Shown: piece after piece, positions 35,306 to 46,500 of the stretch
How the letters are laid out: each line of letters starts with the position of its first letter
How positions within the stretch are numbered: the stretch's first letter is position 1
DNA from: Gyromitra esculenta
Lineage: Eukaryota > Ascomycota > Pezizomycetes > Pezizales > Discinaceae
Assembly (NCBI GenBank): GCA_038503075.1
Contig: JBCAML010000001.1
Span: 2,542,001-2,606,000 of the forward strand
Direction: 5' to 3'
DNA: 64,000 nt
The notes under the pieces: generated by a model
What the model was told of the DNA's origin: nothing
Seen by the model: the letters and a program-made list of their open reading frames with translations, nothing else
The model's database searches: none
Program-made: the position numbers and the translations under genes

Positions 35306-36332
35306 ATGACTGTCTCTGACCCGTCTCTAGTATCCATCCCCCAGCTTGCTGCCGCCTCTCAGGTTCTCCAGCTCCCCTGGTCCCGTACCTCCATTCCACT
35401 TCTATCCAGTTTCCACTCTTCCCTCTACGCAACCCCCTCCCCATGGTCCACGCTCTCCCCGTTCATCTCATCCTCTCTAAAACCTATCTACACTCCCACC
35501 GGCGTGACCGCAACCTACCGTTCCTCTGCCAGCAGCGGGAGCTCCAGCGCCTCTGAACACATCAGCATCGGCCTCGGCGTAACCGTGGACTGCAGTTTCC
35601 TGTCCGCCTCCGTCAGCGGCCGATACGACCGCGATGTACTAGAAAACAAAGATGTTCCCCCCCCCTCCCTCCTCGTCGTCGTTGTTGCAAATCACACCGC
35701 TAACCTAGCAAAAAAATAAAAATAAAAAAAAACTACAGAATGAAAAAGTCTCCATAACCGCCTCGTACAGAGCCGGCACGGTGCTTCTCGCGCGGCCCCC
35801 AAAACTAACCACCGATGCCATCATCGCGCTGAAACACGAGGGCGGCCTTCCCGCGTTCAAAGCGCGCTACGGCGACTACTACGTTAGTGGGTTCCGGCTC
35901 GGCGCGGACGCGGGAGTCCTCGCGAGCCGGGCAACGTGCAGCAGCGCGCTGAGCGAGCGGCTCTCGGTGATTGTTGAGGTGAAGGCGTTCTTCTACACTG
36001 CACGCAAGACGGAGGAAAGGGTGACGACGGCCAGGACCCGCGGGGAGGAGAGGAAGGTGAATGGGTATTATACCCTCGACGGGGTGTATGTAAATTCGGG
36101 GGAGCAAGGGAAGGAGGTAAGCGTGTTGATGGAGGGGATGGAGGATTTGGGCGGGAAGGTGAGAGAGAGATTGGAAGATGTGATTGGGGGGGATTGGGGG
36201 AAGGAGAGGTTGCTGTCGAAGGAGGTTTGCGAGAGACTTTGTGAAGAAGGGTTGGTGGTGGAGCTGGTGTTGATGCCGGTAGAAACGCTGAGAGAGGTAA
36301 TGATGTGGGTGTTGAATGACGATATTATCTAG
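35306..36332 (+). CDS. Small MACPF-like protein
   Basis: Exons 35306-35653 and 35739-36332 give 313 residues. The core RYGDYYVSGFRLGADAG (about 155-171) lines up with YGDSFISGFLEGGEF of the divergent neighbour, indicating a common family; both resemble the MACPF/CDC signature. Before it, alternating Ser/Ala strands (TATYRSSASS, ISIGLGVTVD, ASVSGRYDRDVLENKD) are typical of amphipathic beta-hairpins; after it comes a strand VIVEVKAFFYTAR and a helical tail. It has no lectin region, no signal peptide and no acidic spacer. The intron (85 nt) uses a weak GTTCCC donor but is needed to pass stops and yields LENKD-NEKVSITASYRAG. The function is not established. Confidence 0.72.
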
Positions 36333-36959
36333 AACAATAAACTTACAACTTGATATGAGCATTTGCCTATAAAAATCTATGTCTCTGTAAACGCACGATA
36401 CCATCGAGGCTCTACTGCAAAGTTTGGCACTCCTTGAGAGTATAATTGTCTGCAAGGCCAGCCCACGGAGTAGGATGCTTCTACCCCGCCACTGTTATCG
36501 GACGAACCCGAGTCTTGTCCCTGACCAGACCTGATTAGGCTTAGCTCGTTTCTGCAGATTTATCTACCCCGCCAAGCATTGACACGGTCGATGTAGGGCA
36601 TTTTCCTGTGCCTGTCAATCTGCACCTTTCTCCAACTGCAATTTGATTCACCTTTCAATAGTCCAGTTCAAAGCGGAACCTCAGCTAGTACAGCAGCCCC
36701 ACTTGTCCTTTTCCGAAGATTCCAGCAGCCCCTCCCCCCTCCCAAGCGGAGGCTTTTGAGTTGGCTATCCGATCTTGCTCGCTTGTATACGTTATGAGAT
36801 GGTCATGAAGTCAATACTGGTACTTGCTAGGGGTTAGCGTAGAGCACTGGTGGCTGTCATACTTCGGGTTGGCCGATCCTGCTGTCTCACCCTTTGGATC
36901 CCTAGAGTACATGCACTCTTTCTCGGAAAGATTCCCTGTACTTTGGTTTGTACAAGCTG

Positions 36960-37209
36960 AGACTCTGGTTCTTCAGCAAAAACCTAACTACATGTATGTA
37001 GGTTTGCTTATACTCTAGATACATGTAGCAATGGGTGCAACCCACCAAAACCAGCCAACCAGCCAACCAGCCCACAGCTGTCACGTAAATTAATAAGGAA
37101 GCTTCTCATCTCTTTTTTTTTGTTTATTTCACTTCTTGCCTTTTTTTTATTGTCGATTTTGGCTTTAGGGTACGTACTTGCATAAGGTTCATTGAAGAAC
37201 CAGACTTTG
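36960..37209. mobile_element. Small inverted-repeat element, copy 2
   Basis: Collinear with 12151-12413: GACTCTGGTTCTTC at the left, a CTAACTACATGTA hairpin, GCAACCCACCA, GGAAGCTTCTCA, GATTTTGGCTTTAGGG, and CATTGAAGAACCAGACTT at the right. The hairpin arms differ between copies in a matched way (AAGCCTA/TAGGCTT versus AAACCTA/TAGGTTT). It is non-coding. Confidence 0.75.
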
Positions 37210-37374
37210 TTTTTTGTTTTTCGTTTAGCTAGTAACTAGAGCCAAGAGCAGGAAGATACGTAGGCAGTCGTCCGCTCATACTACATGTAGTTTAAGACAA
37301 TCATGTGGCGCATATTCGTGGCGTGGCGCTCTGTATGTTGCGAGACCGCACACCGCAACGCTGCCCGAGAGAGA

Positions 37375-37509
37375 GGTACTCGTGCACCAGGGTATGAACC
37401 TGAAAACATGGGGTGTGTGGCTTTGTATGCGATAGAGTGGTGCACGGATATTCTGCCATACAAATTCACCACCCATGTTTTCAGGTTCATACCCTGGTAC
37501 ACGAGTACC
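37375..37509. repeat. Foldback hairpin, about 135 bp
   Basis: The left arm (37375-37412) and right arm (about 37470-37509) are reverse complements over about 38 bp with one or two mismatches (arm core ACCAGGGTATGAACCTGAAA). The loop is about 58 bp. No target duplication is evident; it may be a foldback transposon or part of a larger lost element. Confidence 0.85.
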
Positions 37510-38060
37510 TACATACATACGTACCTACATATGCATACTGCTCCTCAAGGGAGGCCCCTACAGCACTTGGTACAAAAATCCGAGCTGAGATTCTCCGTGC
37601 TACCTACCAGGCTCGCTCGCTCCACTATATTGCATCACCTAGCTGGTACCTACCCCACCACAAACTATACCTTTTTTATTATTACGCCTGACGCTTCCGG
37701 CGCGTGGCAACCTCCAAGTTCCGTGCCTGGCCTTACGTAATTACGCACGCGCGGACCTCCCGGAAAGCGAAGCGAAGCCATGGTGTCTCAGCCCTATTTG
37801 CGGTCTGTGCAGGTCTGGCTCTCGGCTCCGCGATATCTGATGGATTGAAGCTGAAAAGTGCAGCTAGAGACGTGCCGCCAGAGACTGGGTGGGTACATAT
37901 CGCCAACGCCAACTACATGTACCCCGCAAGTGCCGACAACCAGAGGGACAGGCGTGTAACAATAAAAGACAGCTGAGCGCCAGCCCATGGCGGGCAGGCG
38001 GGCAGGCCTAGCTACGGCTGTAAACCACCGAGTGACTTTTGGTGAAGTACGGCCCCCCAC

Positions 38061-38094
<34 letters not shown>
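38061..38094. repeat. (ATAG)n microsatellite
   Basis: About eight perfect ATAG units, ending roughly 85 bp before the start codon of the H-type lectin gene; it would lie in the promoter or leader. Confidence 0.95.
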
Positions 38095-38095
<1 letters not shown>

Positions 38096-38177
38096 TACCG
38101 CCTTCCAAACCCTCCATCTAAAACTAAACTCTAAGCTTTTTATCCTTACCGTTACCCTCCCTCTTACCCCTCCTACA

Positions 38178-40160
38178 ATGGCAGACTTCACTACCCACCT
38201 CATCGCTGTCTCGTCTTCACTCTCCCTCATCCACCCCACTAAAAACAAATACTTGATCCTCAGCCGTATCGCCCAGCTCGCGCCCTTCCTCGACGAAGTG
38301 GGCTACTATGTAAACGACGACTTTGCCTCCGAGCTTTCTCGGACTGTTGACCTCACCCAAAGCTTCTTCAAAATCTACTACCCTCAACTCTTCACTCTCG
38401 GTTCCTTCCCTCCCCTCCATCCCCTCCCTCCCCTTCCTAGGTCCCTTCCTAGGTCCCTTGCTAACCAGAACAATCAAACAGTATCTAAACTCGATGCGTT
38501 CGTCAAAAGCGAAGCGTCTGCTGTCCGCCTCGACATTAAAACGGCAGTAAAAAGATTCGCTATCGTGCAAGAGGAAATTGATCCAGACCCAGCTGAGCTG
38601 GAGTCGCGGGAGCAGGATGCGCTAGGTGTGATTGAGCCGTTGGTTGAGAAGGTGGAGGAAATGGTGGAAGAGTGGCGGGATGTTCTGGTGCCGGGGCTCA
38701 CGGATGTTTGTCTTCACCTAGCTCTCTCTCTCTCTCTCCTTCTCTGCATTTCTCTCTAGCTCGAATAACCCCGTAAGGCTCACACATAGCAATAGATGGC
38801 GAGCGAGTTGTCCACCCCAAACTTTCAGTCGATACGCACCTGGTTTGAAGTCTTAACCAAAGGAAACGAAAAGAGCAAAGATACCAAGATGCCGGAATTT
38901 TGGGAGAGTCAGGCGCGTGGGTCTCTGATAATGGCTGATTTTCAAGACCTGGATAAATGCAGGAACAATGCGGCGGAGGGTTTGAAATCCCTCGCAAAAG
39001 GTATGTTTCTCCCCCTCCCCCCCCCAGGCCTCTGCTGATGTGGGCAATATGGTGGTAGACTGTGGTGCGATTGTAGCGGTACTCGAGGAGTTTGCTACTG
39101 CGCTTACGAAGCTTCGCAGCGAGATCAAACTACAGGCATCCAGAAGTGTGCTGACTTCACAGCTCCTCCCTATCCAAACCGCCTTCTCCAAGGTAGCCCC
39201 CCCTCCCCTCCCCATGGCTCCTTCGCCTTCCTATGTTGACCCTTGTAGTTTAATCCCCTTCTCCCCCTTTCACTTCCTTGGTCCCCGCCCTCTGCCCCAC
39301 GAACTAAGCGTTCCGGCACGCTCGACTACCGCCCTTACGGCAACTGGCACCCTCCGCGACCTTTACTCTCTCAGCGCATTGCCTTCGAGACTAGTAGCAT
39401 AAACGAAGATGTCGACATCATATATGGTCTCACCAGATTCGACATCGATTATTCCAGCGCCTCCTACGGCGTCTGCACGGATGTTAACAACATCGGCAAC
39501 GACGGCTTCGACGCGGAGATTAAGGCGAGCGCGGGGTCAACGCTGTACGGTGCTGGCCTATCCTGGCTAGAAATACCACGCTCAGACAAGAGGTTTAGGA
39601 CTGGGCGCTTTACATGCAATCCAGGCAAAATGGGGTTTGTTCTAGATGGTACGATTTTCGAACTCCAAAAGGTAATGGATTTTGCGCCATTCAGTAAAAC
39701 GCCGGTCGTGTTTGCGTGGCTACGGGGTTTCGATATCACCCGGCAGACCGGAGATGCTTCGTATTCCTGCTATGTTCAGGCCGAAAAACCGACACCAACG
39801 GGCTTTGTGCTTTCGCTTCGGGCGAGTACGTGGCTGAAGGAGGTGGAGGTCTGCTGGCTAGCATATGACAGCGGCGCGAAGGGCTTGTGGGGAAACGTTG
39901 GGGGTATAACATTTAATGAAAACGGGAGTGGGGAAGTTCTTAAGGTGGCCACGCAGCTGGAGGGGTTGGGCTTCAAGAAGACGGCGCAGACGTTTGTAGC
40001 GCTAACAGGATTCGAGGCGTCCGCATTGGTATCGCACCTCAGGCTAACAACAAGTTTGGAAAAGATACATGGTAAAGAGGCGGTAGAAATGCAGGTGCTG
40101 ACGTGGGGGGAGAAGAAGATAAAGAGGGCGGAGGCGTTAGAGCTTCTTTTCGATTTCTAG
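38178..40160 (+). CDS. Helical N-terminal domain plus two H-type lectin domains
   Basis: Exons 38178-38705, 38796-39000, 39059-39192 and 39309-40160 give 572 residues. Residues 1-289 are predicted mostly helical by composition (heptad-like KVEEMVEEWRD, KDCGAIVAVLEEFATALTKL), with a Pro/Ser-rich insert at about 75-95. From 290 comes RSGTLDYRPYGNWHP, the start pattern of H-type (discoidin/Helix agglutinin) lectins; the first lectin domain ends GLSWLEI (378) and a second follows (VVFAWLRGFDI to VCWLAYDSG, about 420-477). H-type lectins bind GalNAc-like sugars. The helical half could be an oligomerisation or alpha-pore-forming region, but no long hydrophobic tongue is visible. Introns 2 and 3 (58, 116 nt) are set by phase. 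Confidence 0.75.
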
Positions 40161-41363
40161 AGACAGCGCAGATGAGCTTCTAAATAGAGAAAGCGGCCTT
40201 GTGTTTCAGAGCTAGCATAATACTCTCCCAATATAAGTAACTTCAGACCAAACTAAAGTCGTGCAAACTTATCAACCCGGAAATGCTTGAGATGCAGGAA
40301 TGAGATGCGGTACTAATTCTTTGTGGTGATTTTGGCTTAGGTGAAAACTGCTCTCAAAAAACCAACACATAGATAAGTATGCGGGAAGTAGCAGAGATGC
40401 AAAAGACAAGCCTTTCATCCGATAAGTGGCTTGGACTCAAGGCAACCTTGACCCCCAACCCAACCCAGGCAACCTAAAAAGATTTATTGCCGCAGTTTTT
40501 ATCGTTTTTCTATCCGCCTTTATGGAATATACGTTCTGAGTTACCTCACCAGGGCACGTAAGCCACTTCTGACGGACCTATCAAGGCATTTCCAGCCTAG
40601 GCCTTTCAGAAGATAATAAAGAGCAAGAGCAAGAGCAGCACTGGTACCAATGTTTCCCCAATGGATAGGATAGATCTACTACTCACTGCTGATTGTGGCT
40701 GGTGTTAGTACTGCTGAGTAGCTGATGTTTCTGGGTATGATGTTAGGCAGCTGGTGGTTTCTGGGGTATCAAGCGGTTGGTGGCTAGGAGCGAACACAGG
40801 GCTTGGATATCCCAGCATCCATCAGAGTACAACCTTGATCCTGCTTCCACACGTCTGTTTCGCTCTCCTGGTCGTGGCACCCGCCATAGCCTACGGGTTG
40901 AATGTACTAAATAGTAAATAAAAACTCTCTGGGTCGGTAGCACCTTGCTTCGCCTACTAACTAACGGATGTTAGAGGGGGTAGGGAAAAAAAAAAAGTAA
41001 TTGAAAAAACTCCTGTCAAGGGGGGAATATAAAGTAATTTTGTAATCAAGATTTTCATGCGCCCCACGCTTGTTTGGTACTATGGGGTAATTACACGCAT
41101 GTAGAGATCCTGGGTGCTAAGCTCACCTTGTTATATTTTACCTTTCCTGGTCTCCAGCTCCCCAGCTTCCGTCAACTTCTGCACTTCGGATGCTTCAAGA
41201 TCGTGGAAGGGGTCTGGAAATGCTGTTATGTGCTTTGGAGAACGGGTGCTTTTAGGACGAGCCAGACAGCGCTTCTGCAGACATGGCCGGTCACTCGGCT
41301 TTTCTATCGATTTCAGCCTCGGCAGTCTAACCCTGCCCCGCACCTCCGCACACCCCATCTCCC
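40161..41363. other. Intergenic region before UreF
   Basis: 1.2 kb with no recognisable gene, RNA or repeat; the 3' part should hold the UreF promoter. Confidence 0.45.
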
Positions 41364-42242
41364 ATGGACAGCGGCAACGACAACACCGCGTCTCTCCGCG
41401 ACGAGATCGCAGGCCTCGAAGCCCGCCTTGAGCAAGCCCGCTCCAAGCTCCCCCCCGCCAGCAGCAGCCCAGCCAAACCACCATCTCCCGCCGCAGGCCC
41501 AGAAGCAACCACCGCGACCGCGACCCACTTCCTCCTGCTGCTATCAGACTCCGCCCTCCCACTCGGCTCATTCGCCTTCTCCTCCGGTCTCGAATCCTAC
41601 ATCGCGCACCAACACGGCCCGCGCCCGCACCCGCGCCAGTCCGTCGAGCGCTTCCTGCGCCTCTCCCTCCACTCCCTCAGCGCCAGCACCCTCCCGTTCG
41701 TCATCGCGGCGCACAGGAACCCCGTCGAGTGCCCCTTGCTCGACGACACGTTCGACGCGTCCACGACCTGCGCCGTCGCCCGGCGCGCTAGCATCTCGCA
41801 GGGCCGCGCGCTGCTCAGTGTCTTTGAGAAGTCGTTCTCCACCTCCACCACCACCTCCTCCTCCCGAGCAGCAGACCGGGACGCACTCGAAACATACCGG
41901 CTCTCGCTCCGTGCTAGCACGCCCGACGAGCGCTCCAGCGGGCACTTTGGCGTCGCGTGGGGACTGGTGTGCAGGGTGTGTGGACTGGACCTGGACGCGA
42001 CGTGCTACCTGTTCCTGTTCGGCCACGCGAAGGCGACGCTGTCCGCGGCCGTGCGACAGAGCCTGATAGGGCCGTACCAGGGGCAGGCTTTGCTGGCTGC
42101 CGAGGTGACGAGGGGATACATAAGTTGTGGGCTGGAACTGGGGGCGAGGACGAGTGTCGGCGAGGCGGGCCAGATGGTGCCTACGTTTGATATATACCAG
42201 GGTCGTCATGAGTTGCTTTATTCGCGGGTGTTCAATTCTTGA
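41364..42242 (+). CDS. ureF: Urease accessory protein UreF
   Basis: UreF acts with UreD and UreG to load nickel into apo-urease. Single exon, 292 residues. After a short coiled-coil-like, Pro/Ala-rich N-terminus (1-50) the UreF fold begins with LLLLSDSALPLGSFAFSSGLESY, the hallmark motif. The C-terminal half has SSGHFGVAWGLVCRVCGLDLDATCYLFLFGHAKATLSAAVR and the final FDIYQGRHELLYSRVFNS, all typical. Codon use is strongly GC3-rich compared with its neighbours, which makes spurious frames open on both strands. No other urease gene lies in the window. Confidence 0.95.
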   Translation: MDSGNDNTASLRDEIAGLEARLEQARSKLPPASSSPAKPPSPAAGPEATTATATHFLLLLSDSALPLGSFAFSSGLESYIAHQHGPRPHPRQSVERFLRLSLHSLSASTLPFVIAAHRNPVECPLLDDTFDASTTCAVARRASISQGRALLSVFEKSFSTSTTTSSSRAADRDALETYRLSLRASTPDERSSGHFGVAWGLVCRVCGLDLDATCYLFLFGHAKATLSAAVRQSLIGPYQGQALLAAEVTRGYISCGLELGARTSVGEAGQMVPTFDIYQGRHELLYSRVFNS

Positions 42243-43586
42243 AGGAGTTGTTTTTTTTATTTTTGTAGTTATGGGGGGGGGGGTTTTCTTTGGGATAGTA
42301 CGTGAGATGGAGTGTTATTTATTTATTATGCAGCTGATTCGCACCCCGTCGCGAATAACCCACGCTGTAGAAATGGGACTACCCATGTATGTATGTAGCA
42401 GAACAGGGCCATCACAGACTGACTGACTGGTAAGGCTGGTACTAACCCGGGGCAGCACAGCACAGCACAGCACAGCACAGCACATCTTGGCACATGTGCC
42501 AAGGCCATACCGCACCGCAGAGCCGCACCTTATATTTTCTCTGCCCAGGAAAGCAAGCGATTCGGTGGCTGTCGGCGTCAATAAGAGAAGCCAGGAACTT
42601 GCAAACACCGTAACATACTAGTAGTAGCACAGATACAAAAGAAGTTTCAATTCAAGTTCCTCCCCCCCCTCAAGAAGATAGATAGCACATGCGAAACAAA
42701 TAACTATATAGCATAACATAGCAAAAATAAATAAAACCAACTCCTCCGTAGAACCCCCCCCTCCCCCTCACCCCCCCCCAAAAAAACATCATCACCACGT
42801 ATATACCTACCACCACCACAGCGACAAAATGTCCACAGAAAAAAACTATCAATTTTTTTTTTTGCGTCTTCCCCCGCTTGCTAATCGCTATAGTACACCT
42901 ACGTACACCAGTAATGGAATTCCCCGGTACCAAAAAAAGTAAAAGAAATAGCCCCCCCTTTTCCTTTGCTCATCATCCAGTTAATTACTCGTTTAAAGTT
43001 AAAGAGAACAGAAGAAACGTAAAAAATAAACGTAAAAAGTGAACTGAGAAAGCGGGAAAAACGGAAAACGGAAAAGGACATCCTCACTTTTCCATTCTTG
43101 AAATCCCACCCCCACAAACTAATGATTGCAACAAAAACCCAGTACACCCCAACAACAAAAGTAAACAGTAGTAAGGACATAAATATTGAGGGACTAAGTA
43201 GATAGAAAAAAAGAGAAACGAGAGATATGTGATGGAAAAAAATAGACGCAGATACCAATACACAACAAGGCGGCTTCTTTTAGTGTTAAAATTACTGAAT
43301 GCCTCCTCACTCCCATCCTGCGGCCTGCACACTTGTTTATCTCCTACCCTTTCGTCATTACTCATTGGAAGAAACGTACGAAGGGGGAGGAGGCAGTTAA
43401 GAAATGGTAAAGAAAAATAAAGCGCAAACCGACCTTCTACCACACGCTCTAGGAGAATGGAACCAAGTGAAAGTAATCAAAAAAAAAAAAAGACAAGATA
43501 AGATAAGAAGCCCATATAAAAATTTCAAAAATTTCGCGAGGAAAGAAAACCCCATCCACAACACACGCACAAGAGATCTGAATTAT
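42243..43586. other. Convergent 3' region with homopolymers and a CAGCA microsatellite
   Basis: 1.3 kb between UreF and YTA7, dense in A, T, C and G runs of 8-12. A (CAGCA)n tract lies at about 42453-42484. No gene or RNA is seen. Confidence 0.5.
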
Positions 43587-46500
43587 TTAAAAGCTCACAC
43601 TGGCTGTCAACGTCTTCTGGAGCTCCCTAATGTCTCCATCGACTTCTTCGAATGCATCCAACGCCTTAGATGCAACCTCGTTTCTATTCCATAGAGTTCT
43701 GGCCTTCCATATGGCGTCCATCATTGCTGCATTAACTTGCTCAAGCTGCTCTACGGAGTATCCCGATGTGCCTTCACAAAGCCTTCGATGAATACCAGCT
43801 ATATGGGTTGGGTCAAGGGCAAGCTGGGGTGGTCTGGGTGCTGGTATTTCAAACAACGGCGCGGTGTAGCCATGGGATACCTGTGATAGGCTGTTGGCTT
43901 GTGATCCAGAAGAGTAGTGAGGGGTTCCTTGTGACCCTAATACAGATTGGCTACTATGGACTTCGGAGGATGACGAGGGAACAACTAAAAACATCGTAAG
44001 TGACACAGTTCCTACCAAATAATAAGGGAGATGAAGAGCATAGAAACCCACTTTGAGTATCTGGAAGTTGCGAGTCACCTGTAGCATCAAAGTTAGGAAA
44101 AAGCGGTTGCACGTTTAGAGTAGTGCCAAAAAGGTTGCTGTTGCGCGTACCATTGCTGTTACTATGAGTACCTGATCTTTGCTGCGAATTAAAATTCGTT
44201 CCATCACTCGTTCTCTTACCGCCGGAGGTTGTTGTTGACGCGTAATTAAGAATTCCACCGCTATTCGCGCTAAATGGAGTTACACCAACAGACGCTCCAA
44301 GTGCAGACGACATCTGTGTCAATTGCGTGGGCGCTCTACTAGCTATACCGCTCTGCAACTGGCTTGGCGAAGGTGACCACAACGACTCTATAGGTATATG
44401 AGTGTTCATATGCGAACGAGGTGTTTGGAACCCGCTCGCATGGTCAGTAGACTGTGATTCGTGTGCGTCACGAAGAACCACAACGCCAGTCTGTAATTCG
44501 TTTTGCGTTTGTGGTGGATTAATACCATTTGAGAACGACCCATTATTGCTTGGACTTCCGTGAGAACCCGCCTTAGATTTTGTAGGACTTCCGTTACTCT
44601 CGCGATTGGATAATGCCAGTCTATCCGCGACTTCACGGGCGTCTTCTATTGCCTTCAGTTTCCGCTCCTTTCTGGCGCGTCGGTCCGACTTTTTCTTTTC
44701 CTGGCGTCGATACATGTCTTCGCACTGGGCAATGAAAGCAACATCCAGTTCGATATCTGCAACGGAGACCTCTGCATTTGTGAGCATTTCGTTGGCTTTC
44801 ATTTTACGCTCCTTATCGCCGCTAAGATCCGCATCGTATCGGATACGTTCCAGGTCCTGAAGGAACTGCTTCGGAACACAATAATACCCATTCGACAACC
44901 TCTCTTCAATAACATCGATATCCAAGTTATAATACGTCTTGTCCGTATGTGTATCTTGAACTTTGTTTTGTTCCTCAATGTCGTCGTAAAAAATCCTGAA
45001 GCGCTCATGCACTATTTGTGGAATATCCGAACTAACCACCTCAACTTCAGGTGTTGGAGGAGGATCTAAAAGATGCTTGATAAGATCATACTCGATCACT
45101 GGTTTTTTGAAACGGCGATATTTCTGCTTAATAGCTTCCATCACCAAATTGAGTCTTATCTTGAGCCAATTTTTGATTTGCCGGTCCTTTTGCTCTTGCG
45201 CCTTGATCTCTTCCTTAGTCATTTCCCGAGGTGGTGGTGGAGCAACACGTTCAAGTTCTTCTAAAACCCGCTTTTTACGGTTGGCAGCATCAGGAGGGAA
45301 ATCTGTTGGCTTTTTACGGATATGTGACATCACACCCTCAAAGTACTTAGACCGTTGCTCCTACACGATACCATCAATAAATCATAGGATAGAAAAAGGG
45401 GGGGAAGTTTCTACAAACCTTATCCGGTTTATGAAGCTCAAAGCGATCTTTTCGCGAGTAAGTAAAAAATTCCCGAAGCATGTCGAGGCTTAGATCCGTG
45501 TCAGGAGTCTCAGTGACGCCGAGAAGTAGAATAGGCTCATTAGCGGGAATGCTCTGGAGCAAGCCCTTGAAAGTAGACAATGCTTGTTCTGTGAGCGACT
45601 TATACCACACATCGATTTCAGGAATGAAAATGACACTAGGTTTTCGCCGTTTGACTTCGACAAAAGATTGGACAATGGCCGCTTCCATGGACTTTGTAGC
45701 GTCACCCATCAAGGTCGCGAGATCAAATGGCTGAACATGAACCTTCTCAAAATGGTGCAAAATTGCTGCGGCAATATAATGCTGGCCCATGCCAGCAGGC
45801 CCATGGACAAGTAGTCGTGGGCGAAAAACCCGTGCATTCTCAAAATCTATCGCAAACTATGTCAGCCAATATATAACAACCTGCATGATAGTTATCAACC
45901 AACCTTGCATCATGCGTTCTCGCTCAAATCCTCCATCAGCACCAGAGTCATCTTCCAACAGAGCTTCTTCAAAAACAGTTAATCGCTTCCGGTTAGGTAA
46001 GATCGATTTAAGGGCTTCTTTAATCAAGTCCAACTGAGCTGAGAGTAGTGGCTCAATGTGCCTTGGCAGTGGAGATGCTCCTGAGGACGATGACCGCTCA
46101 GATGAAGGGATCATGTCTAGAAAAGTTAGTAATGTTTCCTAGCTATATGGAGACTGAGGTAAGCTTACTTTTAAGCGACATCATAAAGTCTCGGGCGGTG
46201 ACTGCAATGGAATGTTCATCCACCTTCAACTTATCAGCCGTCAAGTAAATTTGCGGGTATGTCCTCTGAACAGCATTTAGAGCAGCCTCGGTACACAATG
46301 CCTACCCCCTGATCAGCGATAATCATTCTCGATACGATTCTATTGATTTGACATACCCTCAGGTCAGCACCACCATATCCCTTTGTCAGCTCTGCCAATT
46401 GGTCCTTGAAGGCATCTTCCAAAGGTGGCTCCCATCCTTTCGTATGGATATCAATAATCTTCCTCCTTGCATCAGTTGCCGGAAGCGGGAAGTAAAACTC

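Larger units (their letters stand above)
36333..38177. other. Intergenic region with repeat elements
   Basis: 1.8 kb without a supported gene. It holds inverted-repeat element copy 2 (36960-37209), a foldback (37375-37509), four TACATGTA palindromes and an (ATAG)n microsatellite just before the lectin gene. Confidence 0.55.

Noticed and set aside
37276..37518. Mutually similar small frames on both strands
   Set aside because: They exist only because the foldback arms encode the same residues in either direction.
38401..38472. Pyrimidine-rich stretch in exon 1 of the H-lectin gene as a possible intron
   Set aside because: It has a GT at the start and CTAACCAG at the end, but the phases do not match and the branch is too close to the acceptor; it reads through as a Pro/Ser-rich insert.
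41074..42066. 330-codon frame on the plus strand overlapping UreF
   Set aside because: It is a Pro/Ser/Arg-rich shadow of the GC3-rich UreF gene, whose own frame has all the family motifs.
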